DNA of 64,000 bases. Origin: Pleurotus ostreatus/Saccharomyces cerevisiae fusant. Taxonomy: Eukaryota > Opisthokonta. Position numbers and translations under genes: made by a program. Below, one piece after another: positions 33,084 to 43,950 of the stretch; positions within the stretch are counted from its first letter, which is position 1; each line of letters opens with the position of its first letter. Under the pieces are notes generated by a model. That model ran no database searches, was not told where the DNA came from, and saw only the letters and a program-made list of their open reading frames with translations. The stretch spans positions 103,009-167,008 of the forward strand of contig JAMQCK010000027.1 of NCBI GenBank assembly GCA_024196135.1, in the 5' to 3' direction.

Positions 33084-33436
33084 CGCCAATAGTGCACACG
33101 TCAATCCGCTAACGCACTTGCCATCTCACTCGCAGCCAACCATTCCCAGTAGCGGCGACGAAGCTCTCCATTCTTGAACACCAGGCGTCTCAGACCTCGC
33201 CCATATCTTGCATCCGATTACCTTGCTTTCCAAATCTTGCACAATACACACTTACGCTCGAGATGGCGTATCCAGTGTTGATCTCTTCGTCGTTTGACCG
33301 AACTTTCGAAAAGCTCGTAATCCTGTCTGTCGCCGTCGCTGGTGCGCAAGCGAAGGCTTTGCAGGTGCGATTTTGGGCACATGGTCCAAGTTGAATGCCA
33401 CCACATCGGAGAGGGCACTGGGTCACCCGTTTGTAA
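33084..33436. other. Interval before the tRNA gene
   Basis: No gene is supportable; it includes the 3' end of the cullin-like gene and the 5' flank of tRNA-Gly. Confidence 0.4.
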
Positions 33437-33513
33437 GCATTAATGGGGTAGTGGTAACCTGGGTCGTTGCCAACTGTCTCGACCCGCCGGGGGTTCGATT
33501 CCCCCTTAATGCA
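33437..33513 (+). tRNA. tRNA-Gly(GCC) with a 6-base intron
   Basis: The acceptor stem GCATTAA pairs with TTAATGC, discriminator A at 33513. The D arm contains TAGTGGTAA. The anticodon stem GGTCG (33462-33466) pairs with CGACC (33480-33484); the loop TTGCCA..T places anticodon GCC at 33469-33471. The extra six bases ACTGTC at 33473-33478 lie immediately after position 37, the canonical site of nuclear tRNA introns. The T arm is GGGGG TTCGATT CCCCC. The mature length of 71 is normal for tRNA-Gly. Confidence 0.9.
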
Positions 33514-34152
33514 CTTTGTGTTATGAATGGCCACTCATTGGTCTTTTTCCCCATCTTCATGCGTTCTCTCATGGGTTCTGCATACAGAAGGCACGTTCCT
33601 GTCAATGCAGACCTCCGGGTTCAGTTTGGACTCGCGGCTGGTGATGTGCATCAATCCAATGCAACTGCAAAGGCCACCTCGACCCAATGTTCTTCAGACG
33701 CGGTGCAGTCCCGACCTATAGGTCCGAGTCTCGGCTGGAACTACCGTGACCAAGTGATGGTATGGTTGGCCGATATGTGGCACTCACGAGTAGGTGACCG
33801 ACCTTGTTTACCTTGTACTTCCTTACGAAATGACACCGACGACTTTGGAACCGCTTTCGCACTCACCCCCGCACTCCGACGTCAAGATCTTCGCGATGCC
33901 GCCTATATTGCGCACCTTATCCTTCGATGAACCATAGGCACTCTTCCACGGCTCCCGAGAACAGCTATAGCGATGACGAGAACAATAGGTCAACTGGTCT
34001 TTGCCGTCGTCTTACTCTACGAGACTCTACAACGGGATACCTCCGCGGCGTGTCGCCATCCGGCTGCACGGCAGGCTCGTGTATATCAGTGACTGCGACT
34101 ATAGGTGCTCTATATTCGACGACGGTCTCTGCTGAGTGCACTTCTCTGTCTG
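33514..34152. other. Interval between tRNA-Gly and the monooxygenase
   Basis: Only short reading frames without motifs. It should contain the monooxygenase promoter; no clear TATA box seen. Confidence 0.4.
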
Positions 34153-36211
34153 ATGAATATGTCACCCTCTGTTCTCATTGTGAGTGGCAATCTCACAAGC
34201 GTTCAAGAGCGGACTGGACTGAACAATTTTCGCAGGTTGGCGCGGGCCCAACTGGCTCCTCTTTGGCCCTCAGCTTACTCAAGAGCGGCGTATCGGTTCG
34301 TCTCATCGACAAACTCCCTCAGCCTCGGGTTGGGCAGAAGGGGAACGGCATTCAGGTGAGCGGTTGTCTCCCCAGCATTTCTTTCAGGTTGAAAGTGACA
34401 TCGTGCTGCTCGTAGCCCAGGACCATAGAAGTACTGAACCTGCTCGGTCTCATCGACGACTTCTGGAAGCGATCCATAAATCTCAAGAAGGTCCGCCTCT
34501 ACGAGATGCCGGGCGCCACGAAGGTTGCGAAGGAGATCGCCCTCGAACCTGTGGTGGACCCCACGCCAGACAAGCCTTGGGTACGTTGACCTCCTCTCTT
34601 CTCGCTCTGTCCGTGCTTCAGTCGAATGCCGACCTATGATCTAGCCCAACCTGCGTGTCATGGGCCAGGACCGCTTCGAAGCATTGCTCTACGAGCACCT
34701 CGCCAAGCACGGCTGCGAAGTCGAGCGCGGGACCGAACTGCGGAGCTTCACGCAGGACGCCGACAAGGTCACCGCGGAGCTGGTGAAGGCGGGCGGCAGC
34801 GTGGAGACGGCCAACTTCGAATTCCTTGTCGGATGCGACGGCGGGCATAGCACTGTGCGGCACGGACTCGGGCTTGCTTTCCTCGGAGAGACACTGCACG
34901 AGAAGCCGATGATGCTGGGGGATATCGAGGTGAAGGGATTGGACGACGTGAGCTGACGCCTTGCATATCGTGTGCTGGATTTCTGACGGTTGTACTCCAC
35001 AGGCATACTGGCATATGTTCGACAGCAATATGGGCGGAGCGGCCAATGGCGAAACCGCACATACGTCAGTAACTTCGACCTCCTCTAATACAGGTGCTCA
35101 GAGCTGACGAGGATTACCTCAACCCACAGATACTGCCTGTTTCGCACTTCAGAAGTCCCAGGCCTCGCCACCGTCATGGCGGGCGGCGAAAACGCGTCCG
35201 ACAAGCTTGACGCCCGTGACGGTATCATCGAGCACTTCCTGAACCTCACGGGCAGGAAGGACGTCGAGTTCGGCGAGCTGAAGTGTGCGTCGTGGTGGCG
35301 GCCGAATATTCGCATGGTGGATAGTCTAGGCGAAGGCCGCGTTCTTGTTGCAGGAGGTGCGTCCTAACTTCTAGCAATGATCCAAGCAGACTTTCTGACC
35401 TATATGTAGACGCCGCGCATACCCACAGTCCGACAGGGGCTCAGGGCATGAACTCAAGTATTCAGGATGGGGTCAGTTATTTGAGTCGTAATTATTCTCT
35501 TTGACTGACTTCCCTCATCCACAGTTCAACCTCGCCTGGAAACTCGCCCTCGTCCACAAGAAGCTCGCCCCGCTCAGCCTCCTCAACACCTACACCTCCG
35601 AGCGCCTCCCCGTCATCGCCGCCATGCTCCAGAAAACCACAGAGCTCTACAACAAGACCAGCAAGGCATTCAAAGAACACGGCGCCGCCTATGCAAAGGC
35701 CTCCGACGCGATGTGGGAGCGCAAGAGCGAGCTGCAACAGCTGGGCGTCAATTATCGGGGAAGCGACATCGTGTTGGATGAGCGGAACCCTGGGATGGAT
35801 GCGATACCGAGCGCGTATGGGTCGGGGGCGGGCGGGCTGCGCGCGGGGGATCGTGCGCCGTCGGCACCGCTGCGAGGGGAGGGCGTGGAGAAGCTGTTTG
35901 ACGTACTCGATAGCGCGAGGCATACGGTGCTTGTCTTCACTGCGGACGAGACGAAGGTCAAGTCGGTCGTTGATGTGGTGAAGGCGCTCCCGGATGGGGT
36001 GGCGCAGACCGTGGTGATCGTGCCCCAAGGGAAGATGCTGATTATACCTAGCGTGAAGGTCGTGGAGGACCTCGAGGGGCATGCGTATCGCACATACCAG
36101 GTCGGAGACGAGCCTACCACCTTCGTCGTCCGTCCAGATGGCGCGATCGGGGCAATCGTGTTCGAGGCAGAAGGCGTTGAGCGGTACTTCGCGAAGATAT
36201 TTGGCGTGTAG
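34153..36211 (+). CDS. FAD-dependent aromatic-ring monooxygenase, PheA/TfdB family
   Basis: Exon 1 (34153-34179, MNMSPSVLI) joins at 34236 to VGAGPTGSSLALSLLKSG, the FAD-binding GxGxxG. It continues RLIDKLPQPRVGQKGNGIQ, PRTIEVLNLLGLIDDFW, RVMGQDRFEALLYEHL and the DG motif FLVGCDGGHSTVRHGLGLAF. The third FAD motif, GDAAHTHSPTGAQGMNSSIQ, is formed across an intron near 35357. Then come FNLAWKLALVHKKLAP and YTSERLPVIAAML, and a C-terminal thioredoxin-like domain (RAGDRAPSAPL ... VLVFTADETK ... TTFVVRPDGAIGAIVF) typical of phenol 2-monooxygenase relatives. About nine exons. It should hydroxylate a phenol-like aromatic with NAD(P)H and O2; the substrate is unknown, and lignin-derived phenolics or a secondary metabolite are plausible. 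Confidence 0.88.
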
Positions 36212-36585
36212 AAGTAATGCGTGTATGACTGTAATAGTAGATGTTGCAAGGGTAGACTATCCGAAAATGAAAAAGAAGAATAATACTTAGCGTAATTCGA
36301 ACCACACCTGCCGTCCCTTCACATCCCAGACTGAGCGCACAAGGAAAGAAAGCCCCAAATGATCGTTGTATTTCCCCAGGTATACAGCGCACATGCATGC
36401 AACCGCAACCATGACATGAGTATGTCCCTAAACACCAATAATAGATAATAAATAAATACTTGAAGGATACGGGATGGTGGGCGTGATCATCCGTGAATCG
36501 TTACTTTCGAGCGATGGGGTGCTGCGTCAACCGAAGCTAGCCAGTCATCAGATGCTGACCCATGCACTTGGTGCCGATCAACCAC
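36212..36585. other. Convergent interval between monooxygenase and chitinase 2
   Basis: Contains the 3' ends of both genes; an AT-rich stretch near 36420-36465 may hold polyadenylation signals. No gene seen. Confidence 0.4.
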
Positions 36586-38498
36586 TTAGTGCTGTCGGCT
36601 CGCCCAGCTGCGGTGATGGACATCGCGCTTGCGCGCGACGACGATCTGGCCGTCGCGGCAGACCATGCCGCCGGGGACGGCGCCCATGCTCTGCCAGTAG
36701 CCGGAGCCGCACATCGACCAGGTCGACTCGGTGTCGCAGCGGATTGCGCCCTCAGTGCACGCGCCGCCAGATCCGCCGTTACCGGCGGTGGTGGTCGCCG
36801 GGGGCGCGGTCGTCGCAGGCGGGGCAGTAGTAGCCGGAGGAGCAGTGGTAGCGGGCGGGGCAGTCGTGGCGGGCGGCGCGGTGGTCGCGGGGGGAGCAGC
36901 GCCCTGGCCAAGGTTGTTCTTGATGTTGTCCCACTTCGAGTTCGGGAAGCTGAGAGGAGGGTTAGTATGTGGACAAGGGAACGAAGGAGAAGCTCACTTG
37001 ATGTGGTTCTGCGTCGTGTCGAGACCGCCGATGGCGCTCTTGGCAGCCGCGACAAGGCTGTCCGCGCCGACCTTGTCCGTGGAGAGCTCCCAGAACATGG
37101 TACCCGCGAGGCCCTGGTCGATCACGTACTGTGCCTTCTGCTTCACGATGTTCGGCGTGTCGTAGGAGATGAGCTCGCGCTTGGCGCTGTCGTAGGAGTA
37201 GGACGAGATCGACTTGGAGTCCTCGAAGATCTGCGCGCCGGCGACTGTAAGAGAGGTTAGTAGGGCTCATTGTGACGAAGAGAAAAAATGAGGAGACATA
37301 CAAGGCAAGTTCTCGTAGGACCAGACACCCTCCTGGGTCGTACCGGCGCCGACGCCGCTGTACGACTTGCCGAGGCCGTCGGTGTTCTCGAAGCCACGGC
37401 CGTAGAGGGGGATACCGAGGACCATCTTGTCCTTGGTCGCGCCGGTGCCGAAGTAGTGGTCGAGGGCCTGCGCAGTGGAGACGCTGTTGATGCCGTCGGG
37501 GTTGACGTTGGCCTGGTTGGCGGTGAAGTCGAGCCAGGCGCCGGCGTAGTCGTAAGCCTAAGCGAGCGTCAGATCATGGACTTGCGGATAAGGAATGTCG
37601 TAGACTGGCCATCAAGTTCCAGTAGCTCAGCGCAGCGTCCATGGTCGGAATGTCGAGGTACTGGTAGCCCGCCTCACCCGCGCCGATGGCGACAGTGAGC
37701 TGGTACGGCTCCGCGTCGCCCTTCTGCTTCTGCAGGTTGTCGAACGCCGTGCGCAGCTCCGAGAACAGCTTCCCGTAGCCGCTGCCCTCCGCCGTGCTCG
37801 CCGGGTACTCGAAGTCGAGGTCGATGCCGTCGAAGCCGTAGTCCTCAATAAGCTGCACCGCGTCCTTGACGAACTGCGCGCGCGCGCCGTCGTTCGTGAC
37901 GAACGCGAAGTGGCCGTCCTGGGACCAGGTGTAGCCGCCGACGGAGAGGAGGACCTTGATGTTGCGGTTGGCGAGCTTGATCTTGTACATCTGCTTCAGG
38001 CAGCCGTAGAGATTGTTGCCCGCCTCGGACTTGTCGTCGCCGTCGAAGGTGATCTGCTCGTCGGCCCACTCGTCGGAGAGGAAGAGGTGACCGCTCGCCG
38101 GGTCGATATCGGCAAAGGAGTACAGGATGTCTATTGCAGAGTTAGCGTGGATCGACAGTAAAAGGGTTGGTAAGACGTACGGGTCAAGCCATCCGTAACG
38201 ATGTCGGTTGGCATGAAGAAGCCCAGACCCTCATAAATAGCCCCTGCAGTAATGGTCAATGAGGAGCAGACATATAGAAAGAGTAGAACGTACAGTTAAC
38301 GTAGTAAGCGATGTTGACCTTGCCGTTGGCGCGGCGCGAGAGCTGGTGAACCTCAGGGTTCTGCTGCATCGCCTGAATGTCCATCGTCGCGTTCTTGTTG
38401 GCGGGGATGCGCATCGCCTCGGTGGCGTGCACCGAAGTAATGACGGACATCACCGCGCTCACCATGAGCGAGAGGCGGACAAAGGAGAGGTAGGCCAT
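36586..38498 (-). CDS. Secreted GH18 chitinase 2 with Thr/Pro linker and CBM19-like module
   Basis: The start at 38496-38498 gives a signal peptide (MAYLSFVRLSLMVSAVMSVI) and a propeptide (TEAMRIPANKN) ending at the dibasic LSRR. The barrel has YYVNWAIYEGLGFF, LTHILYSFADIDPASG, SVGGYTWSQ, catalytic DGIDLDFEYP, MAYDYAGAW and GTMFWELSTD. After NIKNNLGQG a linker of six APPATT repeats (18-base minisatellite, about 36790-36898) leads to a cysteine-rich module: ACTEGAIRCDTESTWSMCG, SGYWQSMGAVPGGMVC, RDGQIVVA. The spacing (C..GAI.C....W..CG.G.W....VP.G..C..G.I) resembles fungal CBM19 chitin-binding modules. Six or seven exons. All catalytic residues are intact. It lies in tandem with chitinase 3. 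Confidence 0.9.
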
Positions 38499-39713
38499 CA
38501 CGGAAGTGAAAGAGTGAATGACAGTAAATAAAAATGAAGGAAGGTCGGTGGGGACGAAGCCGAGGGGAGGCTGGGGATGAGGGTAGGAGGACAGCTCGGT
38601 GCGCCTTTTGTACCTCCCGCGGGGTCTCCTGAATGGGCAGCGCCCACACGGGAATTGCTCAATGCGAGCGGGCACGAAAGCGGGCGTATGCCTCATACGC
38701 GAGGTTTCACACTCCCTGAGGGGGTGACCGAGAGATGTGCCTTGACATGCCAGAAGCGCGTCTCGTAGCGCGTAGCGCTCAAGAAGGCGGAAGCTAGTCG
38801 GCAGGCCTACTGACAAGAACGAGAGAAAATAAAAGGATGCCCTTGGATCTTGTGGCCATCGCCGACTTGCAACAGCTCCGAGGGGACAGGGCGTACACCA
38901 CCAACAGTCGCTCTGTACATACCGCGTCCGAGGAGGAAGGAATGAATATATGAATCAGTGCCTGGGCGTACCCTCGAGATCGCGCCGTTGATGCTACCGA
39001 GGACGAACGGCCGCACCTGGACGCATGCGCAGGCGCAGGGCGGGAGTTCGACTCGACGTCTCCGCGCAGATCATTCGAGCGGTGGCAGCGGCCAAGCTGT
39101 ATCGACGACCATTCGGGCCTGTTTGGTGACTCACGAATCAGAAGTCGTCGTCGAACGAGGTCGCGTCGACGGAGCTTTCGGCAGCGCAAGCAAGTTTGGA
39201 TGGATACGACGAAAATTGACCTTTCTCCTCTCCTCCTTTCGCAGTTTACATTCACGCAAACTTAGATATGAAGCCGCTGTGCAGATGAACATGAGCGCAG
39301 GAGGAGAAAGGCATTTTGTTGTTGTTGATCCTTGTGGGGCTCAGGGTTTGGTGACCACGTGCGGTGATGGCGTCATCGCCCGTTATGGAAGGCTTTGTTG
39401 TGGCCATAAACAAATTGTTGGCTAGTGTAAAGGCGCAGGTAGGCGTCGGTTAGGCGCAGGTTGGGATCAGGTGTCAATGTTATTTCCAAGCATAAATATT
39501 CCCCTTTCACTGCGATACAAGTACACTTCTATCTACTGCTGAAAGAGCGGTGATTTTTGTCGCAAAAGCCCGATAAGTAGTGGAAAAGAGTGTAGTAGTA
39601 GTAGTACGACCATAGTCCCTTCAAGATAACTGTTTGCTTCAACTGTCGGCGCATGGTATGTTTCCACCGCCATGTAGGTAGCCAGCGCCGTTAGGCGAGT
39701 GCGCGCCATCCAT
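38499..39713. other. Interval between chitinases 2 and 3
   Basis: Both flanking genes are on the minus strand. A TATA variant AGGTACAAAAGG (minus, 38604-38615) lies about 106 bases before chitinase 2. Around 39430-39465 the phrase TAGGCGCAGGT is repeated imperfectly. No other gene is supportable. Confidence 0.4.
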
Positions 39714-41651
39714 CTAGCACGCGCCGCTGTCGGTCCAGACGTCGGAAGACGCGCTGGGCGTCTCACCCTGCGTCCACCACTTGGCCGTCCAGAGGTGGCC
39801 GTTGTAGGTGCACGTCTGCCCGCCAGTGTACGCCGTCGCGGCGTTGTAGGCAGCCGCACCGGCGCAGTTGCCGCCCGTCGGGGTCGAGCCGCCAGAGGTG
39901 GTCGTCGGCGTGCCGGAGCCGCCCTGGCCGAGGTTGCTCCTGATGTTGTCCCACTTGGAGTTCGGGTAGCTGGGGAAGGGGGAGCGGGTCAGTAAGATTC
40001 GTTATGAGGTGTAAAATGAAGGGACTCGTAAACGCACTTGATATGGTTCTGCGTGCTATCGAGCGTGCCAAACACACCGTGCGTCGTGCCGACCAAACTG
40101 TCCGCGCCGACCTTATCGGTCGACAGCTCCCAGAACATCGTGCCCGCGAGCCCGTTGCTGGCCACATACTGCGCCTTCGCCTTCGCGATGTTGGGCGTGT
40201 CGTAGGAGACGAACTCGCGCTTGCTGGAGTCGTAGGAGTACGAGGCGACGGATGTCGAGTTCTCGTAGACGGTGGCGCCGGCGACTGGAGGGTCGGCGTC
40301 AGTGATGGGGAGTAGGGTGAGAGAAGGTGAAGACGCACGAGGGAGGGTCTCGTAGCTATAGATACCCGCTTCGACCGTGCCAGGGCCGATGCCGTTGTAC
40401 GTGTGCCCGAGGCCGTCTAAAGGGCGGGTGAGTGACAGAGGTTGGGTGAGAGAATAGCACGACTTACCAGTCTCCTCGAAAGCGCGACCGTAGAGGGGCA
40501 CGCCCATGACGATCTTCGAGGTCGTCGCGCCGTTCGCCTTGTACCAATCGAGCGCCGCCGTCGTGCTGACGTTGTTGTAGCTATCCGGGTACAAGTTCGC
40601 CTGGTTGGCGACCGTCGAGAGCCACGATCCCGCGTAGTCGTAGGCCTATCATGGTCCCTGTTAGCAACGTCTCGAAAAATGACAAACTGAAGCTTACCAT
40701 CAGGTTCCAATAAGTCAACGCCGCGTCCATCGTGTTCACATCCAGATACTTATAGTTATCCGCCCCCGCGCTCACCGCGACCGAAATCTCGTACGGCGTC
40801 GCGTCCCCCTTGCTCTGCTGCAACTTATCCAGCGCGGCCCTCAGCTCCGTGAACAACGCCCCAAAGCCCGCGCCCTGCTCCGCGGAACCGGGATACTCAA
40901 AGTCCAGATCGATCCCGTCGAACCCGTAGTCCTCGATGAGCTGCACGGCGCTGGTGACGAACTGCGTGCGCGCGGCGGCGTTGGTGACGAAGGCGTAGTG
41001 GCCGTTCTGCGAGTAGGTCCAGCCGCCGACGGAGAGCATGACCTTGATGTTGCGGTTCGCGAGCTTGATTTTGTACATTTGTTTGAGGCAGCCGTAGAGG
41101 TTGTTGCCTGGGGGAGTAGGGGATAGGTTAGCGACGGGGAGGGGGAGGGTAAAGGAAGGCGCGGGAAGCATACCTGTCTCATTCCAGTCGTCGCCATCGA
41201 AGTGGATCTCCTCGTCGGCCCAGGAGTCTGTGAGGGAGATCGCGCCGGTGCTGGCGCTCGTATCCGCGAAGGCGTAGAGAAGGTCTGCCAGGTAGCGTCA
41301 ACCGCTTGAACTATACAACCTTGGCGGACCGGACATACGAGTGAGGTCCTTGGTAACGATGCTCTGGGGGTAGAAGTTCCCCAGGCCAGAGTAGATGGCC
41401 CCTAGTAGGAGAAGTCCAATTAGAAGCCTGGTCACCACGGCATGCAGAAGAAAATACTGACAGTTCACGTAGTACGCCGAGTTGACGCGTCCGGCAGCAC
41501 GACGCTCAATCTGGTGCACGGGCGCGTTCTGCGCCGCCTTGAACACGTTCGCGGTCGCGTTCTTGTTGTCCGGGATGCGCATCGACTCCGTCGCGGACGC
41601 GATCTGCGCCGCGATGGGGAGGAGGACGAGGAGACTCGAAAGGGAGATCAT
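39714..41651 (-). CDS. Secreted GH18 chitinase 3 with CBM5/12 module
   Basis: The signal peptide MISLSSLLVLLPIAAQIASA is followed by a propeptide (TESMRIPDNKN) ending at the dibasic IERR. The barrel contains YYVNWAIYSGLGNFYPQ, AFADTSASTG, SVGGWTYSQ, catalytic DGIDLDFEYP, MAYDYAGSW and GTMFWELSTD. After a short Thr/Gly linker the C-terminus is a chitin-binding type 3 (CBM5/12) module: AAAYNAATAYTGGQTCTYNG, then HLWTAKWWTQGETPSASS and VWTDSGAC, with the aromatic AKWWTQ core. Seven or eight exons. The closest paralogue is chitinase 4, 15 kb away on the other strand. All active-site residues are present, so a secreted chitin-binding endochitinase is expected. Confidence 0.92.
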
Positions 41652-41788
41652 CGTCGTGGTGATGGTTGTGGTGGTAGAGAGAACGTCTGCGGGAGCTTCT
41701 CGCGAAGTCCTAGAGATGCTGAGTAGCGAGTGTGTAGGGATGCGAGCCCGGGGAGCTGCTTGGGGTTCGTAGGGCTACCCCTCGTGCC

Positions 41789-41796
41789 CTTTTATA
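41789..41796 (-). promoter_or_regulatory. TATA box of chitinase 3
   Basis: TATAAAAG on the minus strand in the context GGTATAAAAGGG, about 140 bases before the start codon; chitinases 1 and 2 have GGTACAAA variants at similar positions. Confidence 0.5.
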
Positions 41797-43208
41797 CCTT
41801 TCCTTGCCTTCCATCGGCCCCGGGAATCGCGCGCGATAGAAGCGCCCCATGCGTCCGTTGCGCGGGCGCGTCAGCTGGGCGATCCTGCACAAGCCCCCGA
41901 GAACACTCGCGGTACGCAGTGACAAGGAACCCGCAGGAGTAAACGGGGGAGCGCACAGAGGCGCCCAGGGATAGACGTGTGCGCGTCGAGGCACGCCGCT
42001 TATCGGCTGGTCTCGCCGGCCATGCGATGCACTGAATGAGGCGGTTATACGAGAGATGCGACTGTTTGTGGTAGGTTGGAGCAGTCTGGAGGGTTCGCGG
42101 TGCAGAGGGTGCAATGGTCGGGCTGACTGGCGACAGTTGTTGCGAAGGCGCCAATGGACACGCAGAAAAGCGCGAAGGAGGCGGGCGCAAGCGCAGAAAG
42201 AGTCCTGGAGGGCCTGGGATCTTCGTGATATGCGGGAATAGACGTTCGGCACAGGGGTCGCATGACGAGAAAGAAGCTCTCGGTGCTTGATGCCAATTTC
42301 GGAAGAATGCATCGTCTTCATTCTCGCCTGAAGATAAGGTGAGAGTCCGCAGGCAGAGATCCTCCAGTACGCTGCATATTCGTCGAGGTATGCCCAAATC
42401 CATCGATTGGGAGGAGCGTTGCGCAGTATGAGTTCTGATTGGAAGTACCTGTGCTTGAGGTGGCGCGCGTTTGTGTTCGCTCGTGGGTACCTGCGCCCGC
42501 CAAATCGCTGGTGGTTGTTCAATGGGCTCCCTCTTCGATTAGAGGTATGACTGAGTCATTTTCACGTTCCTAGACTGCCCTGGATCGTCCTGCCGCGCCG
42601 CCCGAGTGCATGCAATGCAAGCTCTTCGAAGTCAAGAGATCGTCGTGTGCGCTGAACGCCGCAGGAACACTCGTATGATCAGGTTGATGAGCGAATAAAT
42701 ATACAGTCTTACCAGCCCAAGGCCTGCGCATACATCCAATATAGCCGTTCATAGTGCATGGGGGTTTGTTGGAGAAAAGGCTTAGGGAAAATGAATGTTG
42801 GAGCCACGCCTTGATCCAAGCGCGGCAAAGCCCGCAAAATCAGCGGAAGCAAACGAGGCTTGTGCCGCCATCTCAACTTCCTTGTCGCTCTCTCTCTGAT
42901 CGCTACAGGACTCTAGACTACTAAGAGCTTCAGCTGAGTCGTCCTTAACTTCGAAGGCTCTGAGGTAGATGCGACATCCGAGATGGCGAGAACCGGTCGC
43001 CAGCGCTGTCCAGCGCTAAATTAGAGTGCGTTTCGCGCGTTTTGCGGCCGTAGCTGTGCCCGTAGCGCCCGCGCATGGCCTTCGAGCGTCATACATATAT
43101 CGAGGAACAGGGCCTGGAGCGCCCCTTCGCCAGCCAACTCACCGCCAGTCACCTCACCATCATCTTCGCAACCGCCTCTTGCGACTTACCCTCATTCACT
43201 CTTCGACG
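41797..43208. other. Divergent interval between chitinase 3 and the propeptide mini-gene
   Basis: About 1.4 kb between two divergent genes of the same family. Overlapping minus-strand frames of up to 270 codons have no recognisable motif. A TATA-like CATATAT at about 43094-43100 lies about 110 bases before the mini-gene start. Confidence 0.4.
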
Positions 43209-43361
43209 ATGCAATTCTCCTTCACCCGCCTTTTCGTCGTCTTCTCGGCGGTATTCACCATGGTCGCGGCGACGGAGTCGATGAAGATCCCGGAGAACAA
43301 GAACGCCACCATGAACGTGCAGAAGATGCAGAAGAACCCGACCGTTCACCAGGTCAACTAG
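43209..43361 (+). CDS. Stand-alone chitinase-type signal peptide plus propeptide (50 aa)
   Basis: A complete small reading frame: signal peptide MQFSFTRLFVVFSAVFTMVA, then a segment containing TESMKIPENKNATMNVQ and ending NPTVHQVN-stop. The segment is the propeptide of the four GH18 chitinases (motif TE(S/A)M(K/R)IPxNKNxT). The stop falls where the others have their dibasic Kex2 site, so no mature enzyme is encoded. The 3' flank shows no decayed GH18 sequence. The 5' leader shares TCATTCACTCTT (43192-43203) with chitinase 2, pointing to origin from a chitinase-2-like gene. A TATA-like box is present upstream. It is either a truncated duplicate or a functional gene for a secreted peptide of about 30 residues with an N-glycosylation sequon. 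Confidence 0.6.
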   Translation: MQFSFTRLFVVFSAVFTMVAATESMKIPENKNATMNVQKMQKNPTVHQVN

Positions 43362-43950
43362 GCATGGGATGGGCGTCGTCGGGGTCCCTGGGTTTATGTT
43401 ACGAGGATGGGGCTCAAGGGTACGTCGCCCGCCTTTTACTGTTGCTGGCCCTCGCTGAGCCGGGCTCTTTCTAGTGGTGATGCATGTATCTGGACGCTGG
43501 GCGTATTCTTGATGCATGTACACGTTGCCATTCTCGGAGGAAGTAATGAAGTCATTTGCGTCTGGAATATGTTTCCCGTCCCTCATTCCCATTATTCGTT
43601 GAGCAACTCCCCTCACCCGACCACATATTATACGGCGGAGGACGGCAGGACGAGCTGCAGTCAGACTGGACGCCTGGTTCAATGTGTCGGTCCGGTACCC
43701 AAAGAAGTCGCCCTGATGCTCGTTTTGCGTCTTATTCTTCTTGAGGTCTTGAGAGTGTTCATCCCGTACGCCTCATGTCACGAGTATGCTCATACTAAGT
43801 CAGAAAGAGAAGACCAAAGTCACTTAAAGCTTCAGAAGGTGAGTACAGGACTTATATCGCTTGCACGCTCTCCTCCAACAAAGGCCCGTCGTCATTTCCC
43901 GTGGATCTCTTGGTCGGCATCCTCCCCATAACTATCCTCATCCCGACCTC
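43362..43950. other. Convergent interval between mini-gene and copy E
   Basis: No gene, and in particular no sequence resembling the GH18 barrel, is visible downstream of the mini-gene. Confidence 0.45.

Noticed and set aside
38499..38816. N-terminal extension of chitinase 2 from an in-frame ATG at 38816
   Set aside because: It would bury the signal peptide; the ATG at 38498 gives the same layout as the three paralogues and lies downstream of the TATA variant.
41710..42522. 270-codon minus-strand frame upstream of chitinase 3
   Set aside because: It covers the chitinase 3 promoter and TATA box, has no motif, and a second overlapping frame is equally long.
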